A stretch of 45,091 nt of DNA from DAOUMU01 sp034409055 (GTDB lineage Bacteria; Chloroflexota; Anaerolineae; 4572-78; J111): NCBI GenBank assembly GCA_034409055.1, contig DAOUMU010000436.1, forward strand, positions 1 to 45,091, in the 5' to 3' direction. Below, one piece after another: positions 33,068 to 42,038 of the stretch. The notes below the pieces were generated by a model that was not told where the DNA came from, ran no database searches, and saw only the letters and a list, made by a program, of their open reading frames with translations. How positions within the stretch are numbered: the stretch's first letter is position 1; each line of letters begins with the position of its first letter. The translations under genes and the position numbers were made by a program.

Positions 33068-35697
33068 TTCGATTTAGTGACCTCTATGTCCCCCAGCCAC
33101 AAAAAATCATCACCCGCTTGACCGGCCCCAGCGGTTATTTTTAATCGCTCCAATGTGTCGGCCTGGTACAGGCCAATAATTAAGGGATAGCGACCCGCTG
33201 GGGTTTCCGGCTTGATAAGCAGCCGAAACTGGCCTTTCCCGTGCTGTCCGGTTCGCCAGATGGAGGTGGGTAGGCGACAGACAGGCTGGTCATCCTGTTG
33301 GCTCCATAGGGTGGTCCCATCCGTTAAGTGGACAAAGGCCCGATAGTTGTCGCCCGGGTTTTTGAGCGCCAACCAATAGAGATCAATGTGGAGGATGTCG
33401 CCAGGAGCAACGGTAGTCGTGGACAAGTCATAACCTACAAATTGGATGGCCAGGCCAAATTGAGTCCCCACCCATCGAGACGGTTCGGCTTGCCGGGCGA
33501 ACTGTTGGGGGGTGGCCAGTTGGTCAAAAATGTCTTCAAAAGCGGCCAATGGATAAATCGTTGGGGCGGCTTGCGGCCTTACCCCGGCAGAAAAAATACG
33601 CAGACGTATCTCGCCTTCACGTTGCACCCGTCCCACTTCAGCGTATTGTTCGTCCGCAATTGGTATCTCATCGGCAGCCCGGACAAAGAAATGAGCAGGT
33701 GTATCGTAACAGGAGCGAGCCTGGCCGTAATTGTACCAAATGGGGATGATGAAATCCTCGTTGACACTACGAAAATCACCGGGAAACTGACCTTGCGCCC
33801 GCAAGGCGCCGATGGTTTTCCAGCCTTCGCGTTTCGGATAGCCAAAATAAGTTCGCGCTTCGGGCAGATCATCGTAAACTACCTCCCAGCTTGAACCGTC
33901 CCACTCATTCTGTAGTTGGGTAAAAGCCGACTCTGTTGGCAAAAAGATGGCCACATCGTAGGCGATAATGCTTCCCAGCAGCAGGATGCCTGCTGCCAAC
34001 ATGATGGATGTTACTTTCTCCACCCATCCACCCATCCGCCCATCCAACCATCCACCCCATGCAGCCCAGCCAGCCCCGGCCAGCAACACTGCCCCAGGGT
34101 ACATAATGTAGAGGTGGGTACGTGGGTCATCCACCAGAAAGACGTAACCGATGAAGGGAGCGCCAGAGGTTAGCCAGGCAACTTTGATCTCAGTCTTGGG
34201 AAATAACCAGAAGCAGATTAAACCTAGCAATAGCCAGGGCAGCACAGCCAGGCTGGATGATCCGACCCGCCAAATGTTTGGTAACCAAACCGTTGATGCC
34301 AGCAGTAGCCCCAGTCCAACGGTAGCCCAACGCCATTTTTTAGGGAGAACCCCGCTTTGCCAGATAACAAAACTGATCATTCCCAGGGCTAATACCGGCA
34401 AATAGAAGCGGGAACTGTAATCTTTATCCAGTTTTGGCAATAGATTGAGATTGTTGTACAGGAGACCCGGCTTTATGCGGGACTCGGTCAGGTAAGCGGC
34501 CGTGTTGTTGAATTCAGGATCGAGAAGGTAAGGGATGTAAAAGGAGGCTAGTAAGGTTAAAAAAAGGGCCAAGGCCAGGGCAGCAGCCGTTAGACGGGAG
34601 CGCAATAGTAGATCCAAATTTGAGGAGCCAGCATCCTCAGATGCGGCTCCGTTCGGCATCTGGCACAAAGCGTGCCTCATATTATGCCCTGTGGGTACTC
34701 CGCGAAAATTGGATCCACTGAGTATAGACCAACCCAGGTAGCCAGCCGCCGGCAACAATAACAGGGCGTCGAAGTGAGCCAGTAGACAAGTCGCTAATAG
34801 AATTCCCCCCAAAATTTGCAGGCGAGGTTGGCCGTATTTCCAGGCCAGGTAGAGACAGTAAATAGCCAACGGTCCCAGAAAGAAAATGAGCGCCTGATAT
34901 TGCACCATTCGTCCAAAACCAATTGCGTAACCGTTGACGGCCCACAGCAGAGCGGCGATTGCTCCGGCTGGCCAATTAAACCAACTACGTCCCATAAAAA
35001 AAAGGGTAACCACACTGAGGGCACTGCTAAGGGCGAAAGGAAAGCGGACCAGGGTTTCGTTGATACGATCAGTCAGCAGCCAGAAGGCCACCGGCACCAG
35101 CATCTGCGCCGGACCTTTACGGTGCAGAAAAAGAGCGTAATCTTCACCCTGAAACAGGCGCACCGCCAACATTAGCGCCTCGGCTTCGTCCTCGTGAAAT
35201 TCGGCATAGCCCAGGCGAGGTAGACGTAAAGCCACTGCCACCAGTAATAAGAGGAACAGAATCAGGAGGAGGCGGGGCTGGGTAAGGGAGGAAGAGCCGA
35301 GAGATTGGGAGGTTGGGGGACTGAGAGATTGGGAGCCGTGGTGTTGTTTGGACTGCCAGGTGGTTATCAGTAATCCCGTTATGATGACCGCGTTGATGAT
35401 GATAAGCAGTTGATATAGACCAAGGGGACCGGGCAGGTAAACAGCAAACATTGCGCCGAAAATGGTCAAGGCCAATGACAGACCAATGGCCAGGGTCAGG
35501 CGCTCACCCCAATATACTGGCTGATTGGAAAAAGCTGGTAACCAGACCCAGCCGGGTAAAAAAGTCAGCAACACCAAGGCAGCCATATAGCGCAGACCAG
35601 AGGGCGCATTCGTAATGATCAAGCCATTGGCTATCATGAGCAGCCCAAGCGGCCAGATATATGGCTTTCGTTTGGAGAAAGGGGATATGGCACGCAT
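33064..35697 (-). CDS. GT39-like membrane glycosyltransferase with N-terminal LPGW module and beta-domain, carrying an in-frame MITE
   Basis: 877 residues. Residues 1-115 form a four-helix module (TFLPGWVWLPAF) like that of the 9598 protein; a repeat-derived Ser/Pro linker follows (about 122-139). The GT39 core has YAEFHEDEAEALM (acids 169-171) in its first outer loop. The element at 34606-34720 adds about 39 residues at 326-365 between two membrane helices without breaking the frame, and an octad repeat adds GWLDGRMGGWVE near 546-559. The end (about 746-877) is the locus-wide beta-sandwich (FVGYDLSTTTVAPGD, AFVHLTDG, LIIGLYQADTLERL). Probable outer-face transferase; substrate unknown. Confidence 0.8.
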   Translation of the reverse strand: MRAISPFSKRKPYIWPLGLLMIANGLIITNAPSGLRYMAALVLLTFLPGWVWLPAFSNQPVYWGERLTLAIGLSLALTIFGAMFAVYLPGPLGLYQLLIIINAVIITGLLITTWQSKQHHGSQSLSPPTSQSLGSSSLTQPRLLLILFLLLLVAVALRLPRLGYAEFHEDEAEALMLAVRLFQGEDYALFLHRKGPAQMLVPVAFWLLTDRINETLVRFPFALSSALSVVTLFFMGRSWFNWPAGAIAALLWAVNGYAIGFGRMVQYQALIFFLGPLAIYCLYLAWKYGQPRLQILGGILLATCLLAHFDALLLLPAAGYLGWSILSGSNFRGVPTGHNMRHALCQMPNGAASEDAGSSNLDLLLRSRLTAAALALALFLTLLASFYIPYLLDPEFNNTAAYLTESRIKPGLLYNNLNLLPKLDKDYSSRFYLPVLALGMISFVIWQSGVLPKKWRWATVGLGLLLASTVWLPNIWRVGSSSLAVLPWLLLGLICFWLFPKTEIKVAWLTSGAPFIGYVFLVDDPRTHLYIMYPGAVLLAGAGWAAWGGWLDGRMGGWVEKVTSIMLAAGILLLGSIIAYDVAIFLPTESAFTQLQNEWDGSSWEVVYDDLPEARTYFGYPKREGWKTIGALRAQGQFPGDFRSVNEDFIIPIWYNYGQARSCYDTPAHFFVRAADEIPIADEQYAEVGRVQREGEIRLRIFSAGVRPQAAPTIYPLAAFEDIFDQLATPQQFARQAEPSRWVGTQFGLAIQFVGYDLSTTTVAPGDILHIDLYWLALKNPGDNYRAFVHLTDGTTLWSQQDDQPVCRLPTSIWRTGQHGKGQFRLLIKPETPAGRYPLIIGLYQADTLERLKITAGAGQAGDDFLWLGDIEVTKSN
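34021..34060 (-). repeat. Octad CACCCATC tract inside a GT39 gene
   Basis: Five 8-base units (cacccatc, cgcccatc, caaccatc variants), read on the - strand as a tryptophan/glycine-rich loop of the 33064 protein. Confidence 0.75.
34606..34720. mobile_element. MITE-like element, 115 bp, in frame in a GT39 gene
   Basis: In the orientation of the host gene the ends read CAGTGGATCC+AATTTT and AAATTT+GGATCTACTA; the last base departs from the family G. The first 24 bases match the copy at 714-821 with one mismatch, and TGAGGCACGC and the complement of TTATGCCCTGTGGGT are shared. No target duplication is visible (CGCAA against AGTAT), so one flank has changed. Length plus 5 is 120, a multiple of 3. 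Confidence 0.75.
35289..35331 (-). repeat. Degenerate GATTGGGA heptad tract
   Basis: Imperfect 7-base units of the GAGATTGGG type; read on the - strand as the serine-rich linker SLSPPTSQSLGSSS in the 33064 protein. Confidence 0.55.
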
Positions 35698-35865
35698 AAA
35701 GGTTGAGGAGAAAATTTGCCTAGCGATAAAAATAGGGTATCCTTCTAAATTTGTGATTCGGGTTTCTGAAAGGAGATATGTTTTAACCCGTTAGGCTCAA
35801 TAATATAAGCTAAGGCTATCCTTCTTGGCAAGATTTGATCAGGTGCTTGTCCTGCTGGCATATTG

Positions 35866-37170
35866 ATGATGACCACCCCTGAACCAACTAACGATGTTTC
35901 AATAAAAAAATCAGCCACTCAGAAATCATCCGGCACCCCAGCGTGGGTAGGGCTTTTTCTGGCCCTGATGAGCGTATGTGTGACGATCTTTATCCTTGAA
36001 CTTGCCGTTCGTCTTTTACCTCCTCCTTATGAGGAGGGCACAGGCAACGTTCCCCTGTTTAATGATCAGGCAAACGATATTTTAGTCTGTGACAAAAATT
36101 TGGGCTGGACCGGGAGACCAAATTTTCAAAGTGTTGTAGAACAGGCCGGATTTCGAGTAAACCTGGCCTTTAACTCATCAGGATTCCACGATACCGAACA
36201 TTCGCTGGAAAAGGCTCCCAACACGTTCCGCATTCTGATGTTAGGGGACTCCTTTGTCCACGCGATCCAGGTTGACGAAACCGCCACTGCTCATCAAGTA
36301 TTGGAAGATTATCTCAATCAGAGAAAGATGGCAAATCCAATCGCTTTTGAGGTTATCAACGGCGGCGTGAGTGGCTGGGGCACTGATCAACAGTTACTTG
36401 CCTATCGAGAACAAGGCCGCCGTTTTCAACCGGATTTGGTTTTATTGATGTTTTTTATCGGCAATGACTTTGAGAACAATGTACCCGGCAATGTCTTAAC
36501 CATTCAAGGTTTTGACTGCTATGCCCCCTACTTTGTTCTTTGCCAGGGGCAGCTTGATCCTGACCCTCTTAAGTATGCGCCTGGCCTTGGTCATCCACAG
36601 GATAATTGCTCTTCACTCCGGCGTGCGTTCATCAATACTATGGGCACGCTCTATCAAGATTCACGTCTCTATCAGCAACTTGACCCTCTCATTATCTCCT
36701 ATCGTCCACCTCAGATGTTCGGCCAGGCCTATCCCAGCCCCTTTTGGGCGCTTTATACACCGACTGAGGAGGTTGAATTGGAACTGGTCTGGCAAGTAAC
36801 CCAAGGCTTAATTACCCAATTGCAGCAAGAGGTGGAAGCCGATGGGGCTCAATTCGCCGTGGTTTTCTTTCCCTGGAACATACTCATTCAATTGTCCCTT
36901 TTCTCACCAACCGAGCAGCAAGCTCTTTTAAAAGAAAATTTTGCCTTTACTGAAGTGGACATTGACCGTCCTAACCGGCGTCTGGCCGGGTTTCTCTCCG
37001 AGCAAAATATTCCATTTATTGACTTGACTGGCCCTATGATTGAGCGTCAAGCCTCTCAGGAAATCTCTCTCCATTTTGTTGGTGATAGTCATTGGACGGT
37101 GGAGGGCAATCGCTTTGTCGCCGATACGTTGGCCCAATGGTTGGCTCAGAACAATTTGTTGCCGGAATAA
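35866..37170 (+). CDS. Membrane-anchored extracytoplasmic SGNH-hydrolase-like protein
   Basis: 434 residues from ATG 35866 (ATG 35869 and TTG 35863 also fit; no clear Shine-Dalgarno). Single N-terminal helix at about 26-46, then LMLGDSFVHAIQV (nucleophile), NGGVSGWG, FFIGNDF and GDSHWT with the Asp-His pair. Closest to the 29705 protein (shared EQGRRFQPDLVLLMFFIGND). The four family cysteines are present. Likely an acyl-esterase or acyltransferase for a surface glycan. Its TAA overlaps the next ATG as TAATG, so it is translationally coupled to the family A GT39 gene. Confidence 0.8.
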   Translation: MMTTPEPTNDVSIKKSATQKSSGTPAWVGLFLALMSVCVTIFILELAVRLLPPPYEEGTGNVPLFNDQANDILVCDKNLGWTGRPNFQSVVEQAGFRVNLAFNSSGFHDTEHSLEKAPNTFRILMLGDSFVHAIQVDETATAHQVLEDYLNQRKMANPIAFEVINGGVSGWGTDQQLLAYREQGRRFQPDLVLLMFFIGNDFENNVPGNVLTIQGFDCYAPYFVLCQGQLDPDPLKYAPGLGHPQDNCSSLRRAFINTMGTLYQDSRLYQQLDPLIISYRPPQMFGQAYPSPFWALYTPTEEVELELVWQVTQGLITQLQQEVEADGAQFAVVFFPWNILIQLSLFSPTEQQALLKENFAFTEVDIDRPNRRLAGFLSEQNIPFIDLTGPMIERQASQEISLHFVGDSHWTVEGNRFVADTLAQWLAQNNLLPE

Positions 37171-39239
37171 TGGCTATTCAGTTGAATTCTCCCTCATCAA
37201 GTCTATATCGGCACTCACGCCAGTACTTAAATCGTTTTGTCATCCTGGGTATTGTCTGGTTGAGCCTGACCGTCTGCCTGACCTACCTGGCCTATATCAA
37301 TGAACGACCGTCGGATGGGATACTTTTTGCCCCGGTATGCGGCATCGATGCCCATATTTATGACCAGTACAGTCGGGATGCGCTGCATGGCCTCTGGCCC
37401 GGTAACCGCCCTCTGGAACGCCCCCCGCTTTATACCCTGTATCTGATTTTTAATTATCACCTGTTTGGAGTCAATCATTATACGCCACTCATCATCCAGG
37501 CCCTGTTACAGGCGATGACCGCTGCTGCCTTATATTCAATAGGCCGGTTTATATTTTCACGAGAAGCCGGTCTGTTGGCCGCCCTGGGCTTTGCTCTTTA
37601 CGATTCGCTCATTTTCTATACGGGTTGTTTAGCCCAGGTATCGCTGACGGTCCCTCTGTTGACCTTAACCCTCTTTTTTTTACTGAAATCTGTAAGACTT
37701 AACCGGTCTTATAATCTCATTTTTGCCGGTCTGGCCCTTGGACTGGCAATACTGGGCCGGCCAAATCTACTGCTATTGCTACCGGTGGTGGTCGGCTGGC
37801 TTTGGCTGCGCCGGCAATCCTGGCGGCAATGGCTGTGGTCAATAGCTTGTTTTATCGGTGCTGTGTTGCTAACCATTGCTCCTCTGACTTTTTACAATTA
37901 CAAAGTATCGGGAAATTTTATTTTACTCTCCACAAATGGCCCCGTAAATTTGTTTATCGGCAACAACCTGGATACCGAGGGCCGGGATATTTTAGCTCCT
38001 GGCATTGCTCAGCCGGTTCATCACCGTTTGGGGACGGTTTCGGCCAGTGTTGAGCGGGGTGAAACCACTTTCATCCGTGAGGTGATCAATTATATCCGTC
38101 AGGAACCACTGGATTGGCTGGCGCTACAAGCTGACAAGTTGTGGCTCCTGTTTGGTAAATCAGACCTTAATATTCTGACTGTAGCTTTTATGCACCCGAC
38201 AATAGACCGGCAAATTGCTATTTTTGAGACGATGCCAATCCACTGGCACGGGCTTATCATTTCGGCTTTGTTAGGAATAGGACTGGTTCGGGGTAAACAT
38301 ACGTCGTTGCTGTTGATGTTCTTTTCTTTGATTACTGTGGCCACAATTATGTTTTTTGTGCAGCTCCGATTACGGTTGTTACTGGCTCCGTTGGTTGCAC
38401 TTTACGCTGCGGCCTTGTTAGCGGCAGGGCCAACCTGGTTTCGATCGGCCAGAGCTAAATTTTATTTTGTTCTATTCACCTTGCTATTTTGCATATTTTT
38501 TGCGCCTGCCGTATGGCCATTTGGCTTGGCCTTGATTGGCATTGGAGCCTGGCAGGCTGTCAAATTGAACCTTTGGCCGCAAACCCGTTGGTCTCTCATA
38601 GTAGCCTGGAGCCTGTTTGTGTTGGCAGTTTTAGCTTCTCAGGTTATAGCTTCGGTCAATCGTATTGGCCAACAAGAAGATTATTATCTGGGACCTGATG
38701 TCGTGGGGAACATAATTTTGGGGCAAACTTTTCAACCGGATTGTGATGGCCTTCATCGCCTCCGTTTAACCCTGGGCATACACAATGAGACCCACAACCA
38801 ACCGGTTACCTTTCGCTTACGCTCGCAAACGACCGGTGATGATATTTTGGTCAGCCGGTTTACGACTGAGAGTCTAACCGACCGCACCGTCAAAGAATTT
38901 GCTTTTTTCCCCCAGCCTAACTCCAGCCAGCAGACCTATTTACTCTATTTAACCTCGCCTACCTCCCATCCGGGTAACAGTATCACCCTGCGTGGCTTTA
39001 GCGATCTGCCAATGGATTGGTATGCTGAGGGAACCGCCGTCGTTGGGCAGGGCGAACAAACACAACCCTTCCCCGGCGATTTGGCCTTCACGGCCTGGTG
39101 CGATACTGATCCGGTTCAAACGATTGATACTGCTTTTGCCAGGTTACCGGGTCCCAACTGGTTCTATTGGGCTGTACTGGTTGGGCATGCAGCTTTGCTG
39201 ATGGTGGCGGCTTTTAAAAACAGTAGGATAATTGACTAA
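37170..39239 (+). CDS. GT39-like membrane glycosyltransferase (family A)
   Basis: 689 residues from ATG 37170; the longer open frame (to 37092) lies inside the SGNH gene, and the TAATG overlap supports the shorter start. Family marks: PVCGIDAH (C57, D60), YNYKVSGNFILLSTN, IGNNLDTEG, beta-domain with DCDGLHRL and AWC, and a last membrane helix near the C-terminus. Same order as 30974, no repeat insertion. Coupling to an SGNH gene suggests the two proteins act on the same glycan. Confidence 0.8.
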   Translation: MAIQLNSPSSSLYRHSRQYLNRFVILGIVWLSLTVCLTYLAYINERPSDGILFAPVCGIDAHIYDQYSRDALHGLWPGNRPLERPPLYTLYLIFNYHLFGVNHYTPLIIQALLQAMTAAALYSIGRFIFSREAGLLAALGFALYDSLIFYTGCLAQVSLTVPLLTLTLFFLLKSVRLNRSYNLIFAGLALGLAILGRPNLLLLLPVVVGWLWLRRQSWRQWLWSIACFIGAVLLTIAPLTFYNYKVSGNFILLSTNGPVNLFIGNNLDTEGRDILAPGIAQPVHHRLGTVSASVERGETTFIREVINYIRQEPLDWLALQADKLWLLFGKSDLNILTVAFMHPTIDRQIAIFETMPIHWHGLIISALLGIGLVRGKHTSLLLMFFSLITVATIMFFVQLRLRLLLAPLVALYAAALLAAGPTWFRSARAKFYFVLFTLLFCIFFAPAVWPFGLALIGIGAWQAVKLNLWPQTRWSLIVAWSLFVLAVLASQVIASVNRIGQQEDYYLGPDVVGNIILGQTFQPDCDGLHRLRLTLGIHNETHNQPVTFRLRSQTTGDDILVSRFTTESLTDRTVKEFAFFPQPNSSQQTYLLYLTSPTSHPGNSITLRGFSDLPMDWYAEGTAVVGQGEQTQPFPGDLAFTAWCDTDPVQTIDTAFARLPGPNWFYWAVLVGHAALLMVAAFKNSRIID

Positions 39240-39266
39240 TTTTCTTGATTCTATAAGCTAAAGGCC

Positions 39267-40949
39267 ATGCCGCAATTAACGTCTAAATCAACCCTGGTAC
39301 TTTTAATTCTAGTAAGCTTGTTTAGTTTCTGGCTTCGGGTATGGGGGATTCAGTTTGGCCTGCCCTTTGCTTACCATCCAGACGAACAGCAATATATCCT
39401 GCCGGCTGTTGGTGTTGTCTCCGGCAACTTTGAGCCGCTGGCCCATTATAACCCGGCCCTATATCCTTACTTCATTGGCCTGGTCTACACCCTGACTTAC
39501 GGGGGATTTAGGCTTTTTAATGCCCTTCCCTCTTCTTTTGATCTTAATGCGGCCTGGAGTGAGCCGATGCTGCCCTGGATTTCGGGCCTCATTTACCTGG
39601 CTCGTTACACCAGCGCGGCTATTGGCCTGCTGACCATGTTGATGGTTTATCGTCTGGGGCGACGCGCTTATGGCCGGGAAACCGGAGTAGGAGCAGCCAT
39701 TATTTTTGGCTTGACCTTTTTACCTATCCGAGAGGCCCATTTTGCCGTGAGTGATGCGCCGGTCGCGCTGGGAGTGGCGGTTACGCTCTATTTGTGCTTA
39801 AAAATTGTCAAACGTGGGCATTGGTCTGATTATTTCTGGGCCGGAGTGGCCCTGGGGCTCTCTGCGGCGACCAAATATTCAGCCGGATTATTAGTTCTGC
39901 CTTTTGGAATGGCTCATCTACTCAGCCAAAAGTATCCTCGCTGGACAGAACGACTGATTAATACTTGGCGAATGCTTCTGGCCGCCTTGGTAGCAATCGC
40001 CAGCTACCTATTAGTCTCACCGTACACCCTATTAGAATGGGAAGAGTTTTGGGCTGATTTCAGCGAAAATCTTGAATCGGCCCGAGTTGGTTTTCAAGGG
40101 CTTGACCTGGACCCAGCCGGAGGTGCGGTGTTTTATCTAAAGGGGTTGATTTGGGGACTCGGCTGGTCACTTTTTATTCTCTTTCTGTTAGCCATCCTGT
40201 TTGCCTTATGGCGGCGACGACGTGTTGATCTCGTGCTGCTAACTTTACCGGTATTGGGCTTTTTTTACTTACAACGGCAGGAAATGTATTTTGTGCGTTG
40301 GCTTATGCCTTTTCTGCCGCCTATGGCTGTGCTGGCCGCTGAGACAGTCCGGGGAATCTGCGAATCCGCGAATCTACGAATCAGCGAATCATTATTTGTC
40401 ATTCGTCGTTCGTCGTTGGTCGTTCGTCATTCATCGTTGGTCATCATTATCTTGCTCACACTGCCCTCAACTTACGTCGCCTGGCGAGCCGACTATATTT
40501 TTACGCAACTCGACACCCGTACCGAAGCTTTACATTGGATTCGCCAAAATATCCCTCCCGGCAGTAATCTGGCTGTCGAGTTACTGAGCCCTCCCTGGGG
40601 ACCACCCCTGGCGATGCCCGGCCTGGAAATTGGTCCCTACGACTTTGCCCCCATTCCCGATGGCGGTGTGGCCGAAAGAGATCTTCAGCAATATCTTGAA
40701 TGGGGTGTCGAGTACATTGCCGCCAGTAGCTTTCATTATGCTCGCCCCTTGCGCGACAAGGCTCACCAGACCCTGCTTGCCGAACGGATGCAAGTTCTTG
40801 ACAATCAGGCCGAACTGGTTGCCCTGTTTCAGCCCTATGGGCGCGAGTATGATGGTTTCTTTTACCACGATCAAGTCTTCGGTCCGGCCAACGATACCCT
40901 ATACCGCAAGCAACCGGGACCGATTATCAAGATTTATCGGTTACCTTGA
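39267..40949 (+). CDS. GT39-type membrane glycosyltransferase
   Basis: 560 residues. Classic GT39 marks: PFAYHPDEQQYI (D39, E40) in the first outer loop and REAHFAVSDAP in the next; about 11 helices; outer tail with ALHWIRQNIPPGSNLAVE and a GVEYIAASSFHY stretch. A double repeat block (40359-40448) encodes an arginine/serine-rich linker before the last membrane helix. It follows the 37170 gene by 27 bases, probably in the same transcript. An AAGG lies four bases before the ATG. Confidence 0.8.
   Translation: MPQLTSKSTLVLLILVSLFSFWLRVWGIQFGLPFAYHPDEQQYILPAVGVVSGNFEPLAHYNPALYPYFIGLVYTLTYGGFRLFNALPSSFDLNAAWSEPMLPWISGLIYLARYTSAAIGLLTMLMVYRLGRRAYGRETGVGAAIIFGLTFLPIREAHFAVSDAPVALGVAVTLYLCLKIVKRGHWSDYFWAGVALGLSAATKYSAGLLVLPFGMAHLLSQKYPRWTERLINTWRMLLAALVAIASYLLVSPYTLLEWEEFWADFSENLESARVGFQGLDLDPAGGAVFYLKGLIWGLGWSLFILFLLAILFALWRRRRVDLVLLTLPVLGFFYLQRQEMYFVRWLMPFLPPMAVLAAETVRGICESANLRISESLFVIRRSSLVVRHSSLVIIILLTLPSTYVAWRADYIFTQLDTRTEALHWIRQNIPPGSNLAVELLSPPWGPPLAMPGLEIGPYDFAPIPDGGVAERDLQQYLEWGVEYIAASSFHYARPLRDKAHQTLLAERMQVLDNQAELVALFQPYGREYDGFFYHDQVFGPANDTLYRKQPGPIIKIYRLP
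40359..40448 (+). repeat. Octad TGCGAATC and heptad CGTTCGT tracts inside a GT39 gene
   Basis: Four 8-base units (tgcgaatc, cgcgaatc, tacgaatc, agcgaatc; 40359-40390) are followed by seven 7-base units of CGTTCGT/CATTCGT/CGTTGGT type (40400-40448). They stay in frame in the gene at 39267. Confidence 0.85.
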
Positions 40950-41054
40950 ATGTGAAGCGTGAAAGAGAAGCTCGGATGAAGAAACTCGTAGGGTAAGTTC
41001 CTTATCCGTGGTTAGCTCTGACGAAAAGCCATATAAGCAATTTGCAACAGAGTA

Positions 41055-41063
41055 TGGTATAAT
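41055..41063 (+). promoter_or_regulatory. Extended -10 promoter for the toxin-antitoxin pair
   Basis: TGGTATAAT: a perfect -10 box with the TGn extension; no good -35 box at the right distance. Leader of about 100 bases to GTG 41170. The rest of 40950-41169 shows nothing. Confidence 0.45.
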
Positions 41064-41169
41064 TCAGACAGTAAGTGTAGAGATGTTGCTTGTGACGTTT
41101 CTGCCAGTGTGTACTAAACCGTTTAAAATACACCCAAATCAGATTTGAGATTGTGGAATAGGTTTAGGG

Positions 41170-41553
41170 GTGAGTAAAGTGACCCTTGAAATCCCAACTG
41201 AACAGATGGCCATCTATCGGGCTACAGCCCGGCGGCGACAGCAGCAGAAAGCGCGTCAGTTGGCCTTACGTCATCAGCGGGCCTGGGAAGTGGCCCAACA
41301 GGCCAGCCAGATTCTAAAAGAGCAATTTGAAGCCCAACGCGTTGTTGTCTTTGGTTCTATGCTTTCTATCGAACGCTTTCACCACCGTTCCGACGTGGAT
41401 TTAGCCGTCTGGGGATTGGCTGAGAAAGTCTACTACCGCGCTGTGGCTCGTCTACTTGATCTGGATGCGACCATTCCTGTTGATCTGGTTGAAGCCGAGT
41501 TGGCTTCCCCAGCTTTACAAGCCGTCATTGAACGAGAGGGGGTATCCCTATGA
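41170..41553 (+). CDS. mntA: MntA-like minimal nucleotidyltransferase antitoxin
   Basis: 127 residues from GTG 41170. Pol-beta-type nucleotidyltransferase: VVVFGSMLSIER followed by SDVDLAVWG, giving GS(x11)DxD, one residue longer than the usual GS(x10)DxD; a third acid lies in IPVDLVEAE. In known pairs MntA AMPylates and so silences the HEPN toxin HepT. The N-terminal 55 residues are an unusual basic, glutamine-rich helix. It overlaps the toxin gene by ATGA, as is typical for such pairs. Confidence 0.75.
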   Translation: MSKVTLEIPTEQMAIYRATARRRQQQKARQLALRHQRAWEVAQQASQILKEQFEAQRVVVFGSMLSIERFHHRSDVDLAVWGLAEKVYYRAVARLLDLDATIPVDLVEAELASPALQAVIEREGVSL

Positions 41554-42032
41554 GTAGTGACGAACAGGCCGTAGCCACTCGCATTCGGGCCGAGTTGGCT
41601 GAATTGGAGCGAGCTGTGCAACGAACTGAACGGTTATTCTCTAAAGCGCAGACGCGAACTGATGAAGATTATTTGGATGGTGTGGCGCTGAACCTGCACG
41701 GTTTCTACGCTGGGGTTGAACGCATCTTTGAAGAGATCGCCAGGGAAATTGATGGCTCCCTCCCCGCTGGCCCCGAATGGCATCGTAACCTGCTCATGCA
41801 GATGTCTGCTGAGATGTCTAACACTCGCCCTGCGGTCATTGGACGCAGCACCCGTGATTGCCTGGACGAGTATCGCGGCTTTCGTCACGTTGTCAGGAAC
41901 GTTTACACCTTCAACTTGCGGCCATCACGCTTACAGGAATTGGTGGCTGAGTTACGCCCTTGCTATACCGCTCTCGTTCAGGAGGTGACTACTTTCTGCG
42001 ATTTCTTGGATAGACTGGCCTCAGATGAATAG
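41550..42032 (+). CDS. hepT: HepT-like HEPN ribonuclease toxin
   Basis: 160 residues, all helical. Position next to an MntA-like gene, size, and the phrase EYRGFRHVVRNVYTFNL place it with HepT-like HEPN proteins, which cleave RNA. The canonical R(x4-6)H active site is not seen in usual form: here R-G-F-R-H gives Rx3H, with a second R-N-x-Y behind. LHGFYAGVERIFEEIA matches the family's helix. Stop is six bases from that of the convergent aminotransferase. It could be a variant active site or an inactive member. Confidence 0.65.
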   Translation: MSSDEQAVATRIRAELAELERAVQRTERLFSKAQTRTDEDYLDGVALNLHGFYAGVERIFEEIAREIDGSLPAGPEWHRNLLMQMSAEMSNTRPAVIGRSTRDCLDEYRGFRHVVRNVYTFNLRPSRLQELVAELRPCYTALVQEVTTFCDFLDRLASDE

Positions 42033-42038
42033 ATGGCT

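Noticed and set aside
33328..33894. 188-codon open frame on the + strand
   Set aside because: It is the antisense shadow of the beta-domain region of the 33064 gene, whose motifs are clear on the - strand.
41170..42032. The nucleotidyltransferase/HEPN pair as a novel defence system
   Set aside because: The order, sizes and ATGA overlap match known MntA/HepT pairs; only the motif details are unusual.
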